From Pseudomonas taiwanensis DSM 21245 (lineage in GTDB: Bacteria; Pseudomonadota; Gammaproteobacteria; Pseudomonadales; Pseudomonadaceae), in contig NZ_AUEC01000024.1 of NCBI RefSeq assembly GCF_000425785.1, forward strand, positions 1 to 64,000: 64,000 nucleotides of DNA, read 5' to 3'. The notes under the pieces are model-generated. The model had not been told where the DNA came from. It saw only the letters and a list, made by a program, of their open reading frames with translations, and ran no database searches. The stretch's first letter is position 1. The number at the start of each line of letters is the position of its first letter. Below are positions 27,323-36,497 of this stretch, in pieces. The translations under genes and the position numbers were made by a program.

Positions 27323-29896
27323 TTATAACAGGTTCTTTAGTTGATATAGCGTTTCGATAGCTTGGCGAGGGGTCATCTCGTCCAGATCCAGCTTGCCCAG
27401 CTTCTCGATGGCCGGGTGTGGCAGGCTGGCGAATAGATCGCTTTGGTGGGGCACGTGCGGCTCGTCCTTGGCTTTATTCACCACCGGTGGCTCGTGCGGC
27501 AGGCTGGCGGTTTCCAGGCGCCCCAGGTGTTCGCGGGCGCGCTGGATGACCGGGCCAGGTACGCCGGCCAGTTGCGCTACGGCCAGACCGTAGCTCTGGC
27601 TGGCGGGGCCTGGCAACACGTGGTGCAGGAAGACGATGCGTTCGTTGTGCTCGGTCGCGTTCAGGTGCACGTTGGCCACCAGCGGTTCGCTTTCCGGCAG
27701 TACGGTCAATTCGAAGTAGTGCGTGGCGAACAGGGTGTAGGCGCGCAGTTGAGCCAGGCGCTCGGCAGCAGCCCAGGCCAGCGACAGTCCGTCGAAGGTG
27801 CTGGTGCCACGGCCGACCTCGTCCATCAGCACCAGGCTGCGGTCGGTGGCGTTGTGCAGGATGTTGGCCGTTTCGCTCATCTCGACCATGAAGGTCGACC
27901 GGCCACCCGCCAGGTCATCGCTGGAGCCGATACGGGTGAAAATACGATCGACAAGCGACAACTCGCAACGCGTCGCTGGCACGAAACTGCCGATGTGTGC
28001 CATCAGCACGATTAGCGCGGTCTGGCGCATGTAGGTGGATTTACCACCCATGTTCGGGCCGGTGATGATCAGCATGCGAGTGCTGTTGTCCAGGCTCAGG
28101 TCATTGGCCACGAACGGCGTGGTCAGTACCTGCTCGACCACTGGGTGACGGCCCTGTTCGATGCGCAGGCAAGGCTCGTCGACGAAGCTTGGGCAGTTGA
28201 GATCTAGGTTCAGCGCACGTTCGGCGAGGTTGCTCAGCACATCCAGTTCGGCCAGCGCCGCGGCGCTGTCCTGCAGTGGAGCAAGATGGCCGATCAGCGT
28301 TTCCAGCAGGGCGTCGTAGAGCATCTTCTCGCGGGCCAGGGCGCGGCTCTTGGCCGACAGCGCCTTGTCCTCGAAGGCCTTGAGTTCCGGGGTGATGAAG
28401 CGCTCGGCACCCTTTAGGGTCTGGCGCCGGATGTAATCGCCCGGCGCTTGTTCAGCCTGCTTGGTCGGCAACTCGATGTAATAGCCATGCACGCGGTTGT
28501 AGCCGACCTTCAGGTTGGCAAGGCCGGTGCGTGCTTTCTCGCGGGCTTCCAGGTCGATGAGGAACTGGCCGGCGTTCTCGCTCATCGCCAGCAGCTCGTC
28601 CAGCTCGTTGTCATAGCCGGCTTTGAGCACGCCGCCGTCGCGGATCACCGCCGGCGGGTTGTCGATGATCGCACGTTCCAGCAGGCTGGCCAGCTCCGGA
28701 TAGGTACCGGTAATGGCCGCCAGGCGCGCCAGATGCGGCGCCTCCAGCTCGGCCATGGCGTTCTGCAGTTCCGGCAGGGCGCCGAGGGCATCGCGAAGAC
28801 GTGCCAGGTCGCGGGGGCGGGCATTACGCAGACCAATACGGGCGAGGATCCGCTCGATATCGCCAATTTCCTTCAACTGCGGCTGGAGTTTTTCGAAACG
28901 ATAGCCGTCGAGCAGGCAACGGATCGAATCCTGGCGCGCCTGCAGCACCTTGAGGTCGCGCAGCGGCCGGTTCAGCCAGCGGGTCAGCAGGCGGCTGGCC
29001 ATGGCGGTCTGGCAGCGATCGATTACCGATTGCAGGGTGTTGTCACGGCCACCCGCCAGGTTGATGTCCAGCTCCAGGTTACGGCGGCTGGCGCCGTCGA
29101 GGATCACCGTGTCGTCCATGCGTTCGTGGCGCAGGCTACGCAGGTGGGGCAGGGTGGTGCGCTGGGTTTCCTTGGCGTAAGTCAACAGGCAGCCGGCGGC
29201 ACCGATGGCCAGGGTCAGTTTGTCGCAACCGAAACCCTTGAGGTCCTTGGTCGCGAACTGCTGGCACAGGCTCTTGCGTGCCGATTCCCGGTCGAAGTCC
29301 CACGGCGCACGACGTCGGGCACCTGGTCGCTTCTCTGCCGGCAGGCCCTGGGGCCAGTCGTCTGGAATCAACAGCTCCACCGGGTTGATGCGTTCGAGCT
29401 CGGCAAGCAGGTTCTCCCAGCCTTTGATCTCCTGCACGGTGAAGTTGCCACTGGTGATGTCCAGCACCGCCAGGCCGAACAGGCGCTCGTCACCCAGCAG
29501 GGCGGCGATCAGGTTGTCGCGGCGCTCATCGAGCAATGCCTCGTCACTGACCGTGCCGGGGGTGATGATGCGCACCACCTGGCGCTCGACCGGGCCCTTG
29601 CTGGTGGCCGGGTCGCCGATCTGCTCGCAGATCACTACCGATTCGCCGAGCTTGACCAGCTTGGCTAGATAGCCCTCTACCGAATGGAAGGGAATTCCGC
29701 ACATGGGGATCGACTGGCCGGCGGACTGGCCGCGGGCGGTCAGGGTGATATCCAGCAGTTTCGCGGCTTTTTTCGCATCTTCATAGAAGATCTCGTAAAA
29801 GTCGCCCATGCGGTAGAACATCAGCTGGTCCGGGTGCTGGTTCTTCAGCTTCCAGTACTGCTGCATCATCGGTGTGTGTGCGGAAAGATCAGACAT
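27323..29896 (-). CDS. mutS: DNA mismatch repair protein MutS
   Basis: Recognises mismatches and starts methyl-independent or MutL-dependent repair. The 857-residue protein has the mismatch-reading motif FYE in [12 protein letters not shown] near the N-terminus, connector, lever and clamp domains, then the ABC ATPase with Walker [10 protein letters not shown] near residue 613 and the signature [14 protein letters not shown] near residues 811-815 matches the beta-clamp binding motif described for Pseudomonas MutS. Transcribed leftward, away from pncC and recA, with a 164-bp gap to pncC. All motifs look intact, so a mutator phenotype is not expected. Confidence 0.97.
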   Translation of the reverse strand: MSDLSAHTPMMQQYWKLKNQHPDQLMFYRMGDFYEIFYEDAKKAAKLLDITLTARGQSAGQSIPMCGIPFHSVEGYLAKLVKLGESVVICEQIGDPATSKGPVERQVVRIITPGTVSDEALLDERRDNLIAALLGDERLFGLAVLDITSGNFTVQEIKGWENLLAELERINPVELLIPDDWPQGLPAEKRPGARRRAPWDFDRESARKSLCQQFATKDLKGFGCDKLTLAIGAAGCLLTYAKETQRTTLPHLRSLRHERMDDTVILDGASRRNLELDINLAGGRDNTLQSVIDRCQTAMASRLLTRWLNRPLRDLKVLQARQDSIRCLLDGYRFEKLQPQLKEIGDIERILARIGLRNARPRDLARLRDALGALPELQNAMAELEAPHLARLAAITGTYPELASLLERAIIDNPPAVIRDGGVLKAGYDNELDELLAMSENAGQFLIDLEAREKARTGLANLKVGYNRVHGYYIELPTKQAEQAPGDYIRRQTLKGAERFITPELKAFEDKALSAKSRALAREKMLYDALLETLIGHLAPLQDSAAALAELDVLSNLAERALNLDLNCPSFVDEPCLRIEQGRHPVVEQVLTTPFVANDLSLDNSTRMLIITGPNMGGKSTYMRQTALIVLMAHIGSFVPATRCELSLVDRIFTRIGSSDDLAGGRSTFMVEMSETANILHNATDRSLVLMDEVGRGTSTFDGLSLAWAAAERLAQLRAYTLFATHYFELTVLPESEPLVANVHLNATEHNERIVFLHHVLPGPASQSYGLAVAQLAGVPGPVIQRAREHLGRLETASLPHEPPVVNKAKDEPHVPHQSDLFASLPHPAIEKLGKLDLDEMTPRQAIETLYQLKNLL

Positions 29897-30060
29897 TCAG
29901 GGCCTTACAGCGGGTGATCTGGTTGGCGATTGTGAAACGGGCAATGGTACAGGCTTTTTCATCGAGATGCAGGCGGGCCCTGATGTCAGCCGAAGTGGTG
30001 GGGTCCCGTTTGGCGCGCGCGGGTGCTAGGGTTGTGGTCTGTCTTGTCGAGGAACCCTTC

Positions 30061-30543
30061 ATGGATCCCATCACCACGCTTTCCACACGCCTGGGCGAGC
30101 ACCTGCGACGTATAGGCGCGCAGGTCACGACGGCCGAGTCCTGTACCGGCGGCGGTATTGCCGAAGCCATTACCCGGGTGCCGGGCAGTTCGAGCTGGTT
30201 CGAGGCGGGCTATGTGACCTACTCCAATGCCCAGAAGACGCGTCAACTGGGGGTGCCCGCCGCCCTGTTCACCACGGTTGGCGCCGTCAGCCAGGAAGTG
30301 GTCGAGGCTATGGTTCGGGGTGCGCAGGCGGCCAGCGGGGCGCGCTTCGCCGTCGCGGTCAGCGGCGTGGCCGGGCCCGATGGGGGTTCGGCGGCCAAAC
30401 CGGTGGGTACCGTATGGCTGGCGTGGGCCGATGGCGTCCATGTGCACAGTGAGCGCAGGCACTTTGATGGTGACCGCGAAGCGGTGCGCCGACAGACGGT
30501 GATCGCCGCGTTAGACGGCTTGTTACAGCTTGGCAGCGTTTAA
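30061..30543 (+). CDS. pncC: CinA C-terminal domain protein, nicotinamide-nucleotide amidase
   Basis: Deamidates NMN to nicotinate mononucleotide in pyridine nucleotide recycling. The start at 30061 (MDPITTLSTRLGEHLRRIGA) gives 160 residues, the length of stand-alone PncC; a GAGGAA site precedes it. The signature TTAESCTGGGIAEAITRVPGSSSWF and the later AVSGVAGPDGGSAAKPVGTVW motif identify the CinA-C family. It lies just upstream of recA, as cinA-type genes do in many bacteria, but it has no N-terminal molybdopterin-binding-like domain. Upstream in-frame codons would overlap mutS regulatory sequence and are rejected. Confidence 0.93.
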   Translation: MDPITTLSTRLGEHLRRIGAQVTTAESCTGGGIAEAITRVPGSSSWFEAGYVTYSNAQKTRQLGVPAALFTTVGAVSQEVVEAMVRGAQAASGARFAVAVSGVAGPDGGSAAKPVGTVWLAWADGVHVHSERRHFDGDREAVRRQTVIAALDGLLQLGSV

Positions 30544-30585
30544 ATCGACGACAGGGGTTTGCTCAAACGAATCCCTGTGGAATAA

Positions 30586-30606
30586 TACTGGCTACTTATA
30601 CAGTTA
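30586..30606. promoter_or_regulatory. LexA (SOS) box of recA
   Basis: CTG-GCTACTTATA-CAG (30588-30603) fits the CTG-N10-CAG LexA site, and the flanks TA...TTA fit as well. It lies 42 bases before the recA start and just after a plausible promoter (-35 TTGCTC at 30559, -10 ATAATA at 30582), the usual repressing position. Confidence 0.8.
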
Positions 30607-30645
30607 TTCGGGCCATCAGGGCCGGTCGATCACGTGAGGATTTCA

Positions 30646-31713
30646 ATGGACGACAACAAGAAGCGCGCCTTGGCTGCGGCCCTGGGTCAAATCGAACGCC
30701 AATTCGGCAAAGGTGCCGTCATGCGCATGGGCGACCATGAGCGTCAGGCCATCCCCGCTATCTCCACCGGCTCCCTGGGCCTGGACATCGCCCTTGGCAT
30801 CGGCGGTCTGCCGAAAGGTCGTATCGTCGAAATCTACGGTCCGGAATCGTCGGGTAAGACGACCCTGACTCTGTCGGTTATCGCCGAAGCCCAGAAGAAC
30901 GGCGCCACCTGCGCCTTCGTCGACGCCGAACACGCCCTCGACCCTGAGTACGCCGGCAAGCTGGGCGTCAACGTCGACGACCTCCTGGTCTCGCAGCCAG
31001 ACACCGGTGAACAAGCGCTGGAAATCACCGACATGCTGGTGCGCTCCAATGCCGTTGACGTGATCATCGTCGACTCCGTTGCAGCCCTGGTACCCAAGGC
31101 TGAAATCGAAGGCGAAATGGGTGACATGCACGTGGGCCTGCAAGCCCGCCTGATGTCCCAGGCCCTGCGTAAGATCACCGGTAACATCAAGAACGCCAAC
31201 TGCCTGGTTATCTTCATCAACCAGATCCGTATGAAGATCGGTGTGATGTTCGGTAGCCCTGAAACCACCACCGGTGGTAACGCGCTGAAGTTCTATGCTT
31301 CTGTGCGTCTGGACATCCGCCGTACCGGCGCTGTCAAGGAAGGCGACGAAGTGGTCGGCAGCGAAACCCGCGTCAAGATCGTCAAGAACAAGGTCTCTCC
31401 TCCGTTCCGCCAGGCCGAGTTCCAGATTCTTTACGGCAAGGGTATCTACCGCAACGGTGAAATCATTGACCTGGGTGTTTCCCAAGGCCTGGTGGAAAAA
31501 TCCGGTGCGTGGTACAGCTACCAGGGCAACAAGATTGGCCAGGGCAAGGCTAACGCCGCCAAGTTCCTGCAAGAGAACCCGGCCGTTGGCGCCGAGATCG
31601 AGAAGCAAATTCGCGAGAAACTGCTGAACGCAGGTGCTGTTGCTGCAGCAGGCAAGGCCGCTGCTGCCGAGGCTGACGCCGACGATATGGCCGACGCCGA
31701 CGCCGGTTACTGA
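30646..31713 (+). CDS. recA: Recombinase RecA
   Basis: Forms filaments on single-stranded DNA, drives strand exchange and triggers LexA cleavage. The ATG at 30646 ([20 protein letters not shown]) gives 355 residues and is preceded by GAGGA. The Walker A motif GPESSGKT lies near residues 66-73, with ATPase segments [15 protein letters not shown] and [19 protein letters not shown], and the acidic C-terminal tail ([12 protein letters not shown]) typical of Proteobacteria. A LexA box precedes it and recX follows eight bases after the stop. Confidence 0.99.
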   Translation: MDDNKKRALAAALGQIERQFGKGAVMRMGDHERQAIPAISTGSLGLDIALGIGGLPKGRIVEIYGPESSGKTTLTLSVIAEAQKNGATCAFVDAEHALDPEYAGKLGVNVDDLLVSQPDTGEQALEITDMLVRSNAVDVIIVDSVAALVPKAEIEGEMGDMHVGLQARLMSQALRKITGNIKNANCLVIFINQIRMKIGVMFGSPETTTGGNALKFYASVRLDIRRTGAVKEGDEVVGSETRVKIVKNKVSPPFRQAEFQILYGKGIYRNGEIIDLGVSQGLVEKSGAWYSYQGNKIGQGKANAAKFLQENPAVGAEIEKQIREKLLNAGAVAAAGKAAAAEADADDMADADAGY

Positions 31714-31721
31714 TTGGCCCT

Positions 31722-32192
31722 ATGTCCGCCGTACTCGACACCCCCGTCGCCGTTCGGCGGACAGCCATGGACCTGCTTGCACGCCGCGAGCATGGTCGAG
31801 TCGAGCTGACGCGCAAGCTGCGTCAGCGCGGCGCGCCGGAGGAGCTGATTCAACCTGAGCTCGACCGGCTTGCAGAAGAGGGGCTGCTCAGCGAAGCCCG
31901 CTACCTTGAAAGCTTCATCCGCTACCGTTCCAACTCCGGTTATGGCCCCGCACGTATTCGTGAGGAATTGGGCCAGCGTGGGCTGGACCGCAATGACGTC
32001 GACCAGGCACTACGTGACAGCGAGGTGAACTGGGCAGAGCGACTACAGGATGTCTGGCAACGCAAGTTCGCCGGGCAGCGTCCGCATGACCCCCGCAGCC
32101 GTGCCCAGCAGACCCGATTCCTTGCCTACCGAGGTTTCTCCATGGAGATGATCGGCCGCCTGCTTAGCGGCCGTGACCTCGATGATTACTGA
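31722..32192 (+). CDS. recX: Regulatory protein RecX
   Basis: Binds RecA filaments and limits recombinase activity. The 156-residue protein shows the three-helix repeats of Rec[47 protein letters not shown] and [23 protein letters not shown]. It starts eight bases after recA, so both share the SOS promoter. A short gap separates it from the converging LOG-family gene. Confidence 0.95.
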   Translation: MSAVLDTPVAVRRTAMDLLARREHGRVELTRKLRQRGAPEELIQPELDRLAEEGLLSEARYLESFIRYRSNSGYGPARIREELGQRGLDRNDVDQALRDSEVNWAERLQDVWQRKFAGQRPHDPRSRAQQTRFLAYRGFSMEMIGRLLSGRDLDDY

Positions 32193-32249
32193 GTAAAGGC
32201 CTGGCAATCGTAGGCGGCGGCTTGCTGGCATGCCCCCTCAAAAAAGCGT

Positions 32250-33368
32250 TCAGCTCACCTTCAAGGCCTCCCTGGCCCGCTGAGTCGTATGCATCGGCTC
32301 AGGTTTGGCCCAGTTTTCCGGCAGATTGATGAAGTCAACCAGTTCGCGCAGGCGCCCTTGGTCACGGCCATTGAAGGCAAAGCTCAGTCGCGTCAAATGG
32401 CTGAATTTGCCCAGCTCGTGCTCGGCACCACTGTCGGGTTGCTGGTGATACTTGCCGCTCAGGCGCAGGTCGGCGAATCCCTCCTGGATGTCATACAGCG
32501 CTGCATCGCTCAGCGGATGATGCATACGAATCACGAACTGGTTCTTAAGCCAGCGGCTGGAGTGGTAGTTGCTGTAGAACTGGTTGATTTCCTCCACGGC
32601 TTCATCAGCAGAGTGCACGAGGCGAAGCAGTTTCAGGTCACTGGGCAAGATGTAGCGGTTCTCTTCCAACTGGCGGGTGAAGAAGTCCAGGGCATCTTGC
32701 CAGAAACTTCCACCGGGTGAGTCGAGCAACACTACTGGAACCAACGGGCTCTTGCCGGTCTGGATCAAGGTCAGCACTTCCAGTGCCTCATCCAGCGTGC
32801 CGAAGCCACCAGGGCACAGAACCAGGGCGTCGGCCTCCTTGACGAAAAACAGTTTTCGAATGAAGAAGAAGTGGAACGGCAGTAGCTTGTCGGTGCCGCC
32901 CACCGTGGCATTGGCGTGTTGCTCGAACGGCAGGGTGATGTTGAAGCCCAGGCTGTGCTCGCTGCCTGCACCCTCGTGCGCGGCGGCCATGATGCCACCC
33001 CCGGCACCGGTGATGACCATCATGTCGGAGCGCGCCACCGTTGCGCCCAGCTCGCGAGCCAAGGCGTACATCGGGTGCTCCAGCGGCGTACGGGCCGAGC
33101 CGAACACTGTTACCTTTCTGCGGCCCTTGTAGCGTTGGAGCGTACGGAACGAGTGATCCAGTTCGCGCAGTGCTTGCAGGGTGATCTTGGCGCTCCAGCG
33201 ATCGGTGTCATCGTGGGCCATACGCAAAACGGTCAACATCATGTCGCGATACAAGGGCAGGTTGGGGCTGTCGGGAGCGACCAGTTGCAGTTGTTCGTCG
33301 ATCTTGTTCAGGTCGATGCCGCTGTCCCTGAAGTGGTTGAACAAAAGCTCATTCGGTTGGTAAGGCAT
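32250..33368 (-). CDS. LOG family protein (nucleoside monophosphate phosphoribohydrolase type)
   Basis: Predicted cytoplasmic nucleotide-processing protein of 372 residues. The Rossmann-like LOG/lysine-decarboxylase-like fold is shown by KVTVFGSAR (about residue 85), MVITGAGGGIMAAAHEGA and the hallmark PGGFGTLDE near residue 187-195. LOG proteins split 5'-monophosphate nucleotides into base and ribose 5-phosphate; substrate is not known here. The N-terminal about 80 residues and the C-terminal 90 residues extend beyond the minimal LOG domain, which is shorter (about 190 residues), but it does not have the full PpnN layout of about 450. AAGGAG supports the start. It converges with recX. Confidence 0.85.
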   Translation of the reverse strand: MPYQPNELLFNHFRDSGIDLNKIDEQLQLVAPDSPNLPLYRDMMLTVLRMAHDDTDRWSAKITLQALRELDHSFRTLQRYKGRRKVTVFGSARTPLEHPMYALARELGATVARSDMMVITGAGGGIMAAAHEGAGSEHSLGFNITLPFEQHANATVGGTDKLLPFHFFFIRKLFFVKEADALVLCPGGFGTLDEALEVLTLIQTGKSPLVPVVLLDSPGGSFWQDALDFFTRQLEENRYILPSDLKLLRLVHSADEAVEEINQFYSNYHSSRWLKNQFVIRMHHPLSDAALYDIQEGFADLRLSGKYHQQPDSGAEHELGKFSHLTRLSFAFNGRDQGRLRELVDFINLPENWAKPEPMHTTQRAREALKVS

Positions 33369-33673
33369 TCAACGTCTCCTTCTGCAGCAAAACCCCTGAC
33401 CGGGCCGATGGAGTGGCTCGGCCGCGACACTGCGTGTGTCGCTGGCTGCTGTGGCTCGAGTGTGCATACCGAGCATTGCAGTAGGCCTTCAAGGCCCTGA
33501 TGCAGTGGTAATCAATCCATCTTCTTTGATTTCAGGATCCTCGCTATCAATCTAGACCCTTGCGCATGATCGTGCCGCAGGGAGCGAAGTCGCCGCTCGT
33601 CGGCACATGGCCCATGGCGGTGCGGGTTTGGTTAACTGGGAAAGCGAATCGTGTCGATGCAGGAGGTGGCGGT
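33369..33673. other. Intergenic region, nothing recognised
   Basis: A 305-bp gap between the divergent LOG gene and the small ribbon-helix-helix gene. It must hold both promoters. I see no clear repeat, RNA or terminator in it. Confidence 0.4.
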
Positions 33674-33877
33674 ATGCATCGCTTGGTCATCGAGGTGGAC
33701 TCCCAGCTCTACCAACAACTGGAAAGTGCGGCGCATGATCACCACGTAAGCCTGGAGACCGAGTGCCGTCGCAGGCTGGCGACATTGGAGTGCCAGTCAC
33801 GCTACCTGCAGGCGCTGCTGGCCGAGATGCGCGCCGAGGATGAGCCGCAGCGCGCGCGGAACGAGCAGGTGCTCTGA
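33674..33877 (+). CDS. Small ribbon-helix-helix type protein
   Basis: Predicted 67-residue protein. The start at 33674 is chosen because AGGAGG lies seven bases upstream; the frame is open further upstream, but that part is Gly/Val-rich noise. The N-terminal strand LVIEVDSQLYQQLESAAHDHHVSLETECRRRLA has the strand-helix-helix pattern of Arc/CopG DNA-binding proteins. The rest is a charged helix. Its stop meets the end of the converging QSregVF-like gene with no gap. It could be an antitoxin-like or autoregulatory repressor, but no toxin partner is adjacent, so the role is unknown. Confidence 0.7.
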   Translation: MHRLVIEVDSQLYQQLESAAHDHHVSLETECRRRLATLECQSRYLQALLAEMRAEDEPQRARNEQVL

Positions 33878-34297
33878 TTACTTCTTCTTGTTGCCGGCAG
33901 TGCAGCTGGCGGCGTCGAACGCTTGGTCCATCACCGGCTGATTGGTCTTGTAGACCGTGAAGCGATAGACCATCACCGCGCCTTTGGACATCAAATTGCG
34001 GTAACCGCTGTTGCGGCACACGCTGTCGCCCAGCTGGCTGCGCACCTGTGCCGGGTTTTCCTGCATGCGTGCAGCGTGGCTGGCACGCACGCTCAAGTGG
34101 TTGATCAGGGCTTTGCCTTCGACGGTGTAACCCTGGTCGAGGATGTCTTCGTTGATGGCGCGTGGGGTGCCGACGCTGCTTTCCTTGGCGACCTTCTGCA
34201 GCAGCTTGTTCAGCTCGAACTCCTGCTTGGACGCCGCCTGGGCAGCCAGGGGCAGGGTGAGCAACAGGCTCAAGGTCGGGACGATAAGACGCAGCAT
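33878..34297 (-). CDS. Secreted protein resembling the QSregVF family (PA3611-like)
   Basis: Predicted 139-residue exported protein with a Sec signal peptide (MLRLIVPTLSLLLTLPLAAQA, cleavage near residue 21). The mature part is small and contains two Cys residues (SVCRN and ASCTAG) that could form a disulfide, and it ends in a Lys-rich tail. By memory it resembles PA3611 of P. aeruginosa, a putative quorum-sensing-regulated virulence factor of known structure but unclear function; key shared stretches are NEDILDQGY and LSVRASHA. A GGAGAG ribosome site supports the start. It converges with the ribbon-helix-helix gene. Confidence 0.75.
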   Translation of the reverse strand: MLRLIVPTLSLLLTLPLAAQAASKQEFELNKLLQKVAKESSVGTPRAINEDILDQGYTVEGKALINHLSVRASHAARMQENPAQVRSQLGDSVCRNSGYRNLMSKGAVMVYRFTVYKTNQPVMDQAFDAASCTAGNKKK

Positions 34298-34520
34298 GAA
34301 TCTCTCCTGGTTCGATGACTGGCGCTTTGACCTGCGCCGGCAGTTGGCGTTCCCTGCCCATCCGCGTCATGGCGGATAACAGTGGGGCACCCAAAGGCCG
34401 ATTATAAGGGAGCGACCGGCACGCCTGCACGGCAAATGGCAACCGCTCTGGTAGACTGGCGTTTTGTATTCGCCGAGTCATCGCAGTGACCCTTTCCAAC
34501 CTCTCCCAAGGCCTGCCCGC

Positions 34521-35231
34521 ATGAACCATGCGGTCGCGCGCCTGCGTGCCGAGCGCCTGGCGCGCAGCAACAAACCCTTCATTGCCCGTGGGTCGCGTGC
34601 CGAACGTTGCCCCGACTGCCGGGTGATCGCCACTCATTGCCTGTGCGCCTGGAAGCCCCGAGTCCAGGCGGATTGCGGTGTCTGCCTGCTGATGCACGAT
34701 ACCGAGCCACTGAAGCCGACCAATACCGGTTGGTTGATCGCTGACCTGATCGAGGACACCGCTGCCTTCGGCTGGTTGCGCACCTCGGTGGATGAGCGCT
34801 TGTTGGCATTGCTCGAGGATCCGCAATGGCAGCCCTACATCGTGTTTCCTGGCGAATTCGTTGCCCAGGAGCGCGTGGTCAGCCAGGTCGTACGGGAACC
34901 GGGCAAGCGCCCACTGTTCATTCTGCTCGATGCGACCTGGACCGAAGCACGCAAGATGTTTCGCAAGAGTCCCTATCTTGATCGTTTCCCGGTGCTGAGC
35001 TTGCAAGCCGAGCAGATGTCGCGTTACCGCCTGCGCCGTTCCAAGCGCGATGATCATTTCTGCACTGCGGAAGTCGCGGCCATGTGCCTGGACCTGGCCG
35101 GTGACAGCCGGGCCTCGCAGGCGCTGGATGCCTACCTGGATGTGTTCAGCCTGCACTACTTGAGTGGCAAGCGTCGCCTGCCGCTGGATGAGCAGGATGA
35201 CATTCATCAACGTTTGCATACCTTCCTATAG
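34521..35231 (+). CDS. tapT: tRNA-uridine aminocarboxypropyltransferase, DTW domain
   Basis: Probable enzyme adding the acp group to uridine 47 of tRNAs using S-adenosylmethionine, as shown for E. coli TapT (YfiP). The start at 34521 (MNHAVARLRAERLARSNKPF) gives 236 residues, close to the family length. Features are the Cys-rich zinc-like segment CPDCRVIATHCLCAW near residues 32-46 and the DTW-type motif LLDATWTEARKMFRKSPYL near residues 136-154. The frame is open to 34464 upstream, but those residues lack family similarity. Confidence 0.82.
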   Translation: MNHAVARLRAERLARSNKPFIARGSRAERCPDCRVIATHCLCAWKPRVQADCGVCLLMHDTEPLKPTNTGWLIADLIEDTAAFGWLRTSVDERLLALLEDPQWQPYIVFPGEFVAQERVVSQVVREPGKRPLFILLDATWTEARKMFRKSPYLDRFPVLSLQAEQMSRYRLRRSKRDDHFCTAEVAAMCLDLAGDSRASQALDAYLDVFSLHYLSGKRRLPLDEQDDIHQRLHTFL

Positions 35232-35410
35232 TCCAAGGGGCAACAACACCCCGATGGTTCATAATGACGGAGCTGGCAGCCAGGGTGGGCGAGGCGGCAG
35301 GGTGATCGGCTTGACCGCCCCCAACCGTGCTCGGCATCCTTGGCGCCGATTCCCCGCCGGGCGCTCCCTTCCCCCGCATGCGCCTGGCACAGAACAGGAT
35401 CCATAGATCG

Positions 35411-36061
35411 ATGGCCACATACGAAATCCTGATTGCCGATGACCACCCGCTGTTTCGCAGCGCATTGCGCCAGGCGGTAACCCTGGGCCTGGGCCCGGAC
35501 GTACGCCTGGTCGAAGTGGCGAGCATCGCGGAACTGGAAACCCGCCTCGGCGAAAAGGCCGACTGGGACCTGGTCCTGCTCGACCTGAACATGCCAGGTG
35601 CTTACGGTTTCTCCGGTCTGGTGCTGCTGCGCGGCCAGTATCCGCAAATTCCAGTGGTGATGGTCTCGGCCCAGGAAGAGGCGGCTGTTGTGGTCAAGTC
35701 CCGCGAATTTGGCGCCAGCGGTTTCATTCCCAAGTCCAGCGGGCTGGAAGTGATCCAGGATGCCGTGAGGAAAGTGCTCGACGGCGATGTCTGGTGGCCG
35801 CCCCAGGCCTTCGAGAAGGTCGACGTTTCCGCCGAGGCCAAGGCGGCCAGTGAAGGTTTGGCCAGCCTGACGCCGCAGCAGTTCCGGGTGTTGACCATGG
35901 TCTGTGAAGGGTTGCTGAACAAGCAGATTGCCTACGAACTGAATGTGTCCGAAGCGACCATCAAGGCCCATGTCACGGCGATCTTCCGTAAACTGGGCGT
36001 GCGTACTCGCACCCAGGCTGCCTTGCTGCTGCAACAACTGGAATCAGTTGCGGCCAGCTAA
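35411..36061 (+). CDS. erdR: LuxR-type response regulator, probably ErdR
   Basis: Two-component response regulator of 216 residues. The receiver domain has the acidic pair Asp10-Asp11 (LIADDHPLF), the phospho-acceptor Asp58 (DLVLLDLNMPG) and the conserved Lys in IPKSSG. The C-terminal NarL-type helix-turn-helix is NKQIAYELNVSEATIKAHVTAIFRKLGV. Position directly before dgkA matches PA3604 (ErdR) of P. aeruginosa, a regulator of ethanol oxidation and acetate metabolism; assignment rests on this synteny and sequence recollection. No sensor kinase gene is adjacent, so its partner is encoded elsewhere. The 179-bp gap before it may hold its promoter. Confidence 0.78.
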   Translation: MATYEILIADDHPLFRSALRQAVTLGLGPDVRLVEVASIAELETRLGEKADWDLVLLDLNMPGAYGFSGLVLLRGQYPQIPVVMVSAQEEAAVVVKSREFGASGFIPKSSGLEVIQDAVRKVLDGDVWWPPQAFEKVDVSAEAKAASEGLASLTPQQFRVLTMVCEGLLNKQIAYELNVSEATIKAHVTAIFRKLGVRTRTQAALLLQQLESVAAS

Positions 36062-36134
36062 TGGTCTGCTGCTTCACGCTTTTTTGACTCGTGCTGGTCT
36101 AGTCTGCCGGCCTTTTAACGGTGAAGTGACACCT

Positions 36135-36497
36135 ATGTCGCCATTCAAAGGCCAGAGAGGCCTCAAACGTATCGTCAATGCCGCCGGCTACTCCCTCGAT
36201 GGCCTGCGCACGGCTTTCAAGGGCGAGGCGGCGTTCCGCCAACTGGTGCTGCTCAACGTCCTGCTGATTCCGACCGCCTTCTGGCTGCCTGTCAGCCGAG
36301 CGGAGCGGGCGATCATGATCGCGGTCTGCCTGCTGGGCCTGATCGTCGAGTTGTTCAACTCGGCGGTGGAGGCGGCGATCGACCGCATCTCGCTGGAGCG
36401 TCATCCCTTGTCGAAGAACGCCAAGGACATGGGCAGTGCCGCGCAGTTGGTAGCGCTGACCATGGTGGCGCTGGTCTGGGGTGTGATTCTGCTTTAA
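36135..36497 (+). CDS. dgkA: Diacylglycerol kinase DgkA
   Basis: Small trimeric inner-membrane kinase that recycles diacylglycerol to phosphatidic acid. The start at 36135 (MSPFKGQRGLKRIVNAAGYS) gives 120 residues with three membrane segments (LVLLNVLLIPTAFWLPV, AIMIAVCLLGLIVELFNSAV, LVALTMVALVWGVILL). The active-site signature ELFNSAVEAAIDRIS and the helix segment FKGEAAFRQL identify the prokaryotic family. It is 73 bp after erdR and converges with finR, overlapping it by four bases at the 3' ends. Confidence 0.95.
   Translation: MSPFKGQRGLKRIVNAAGYSLDGLRTAFKGEAAFRQLVLLNVLLIPTAFWLPVSRAERAIMIAVCLLGLIVELFNSAVEAAIDRISLERHPLSKNAKDMGSAAQLVALTMVALVWGVILL

Noticed and set aside
33560..33673. Extension of the small ribbon-helix-helix gene to an earlier start
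   Set aside because: The AGGAGG site is placed for 33674, and the extra residues are not domain-like.
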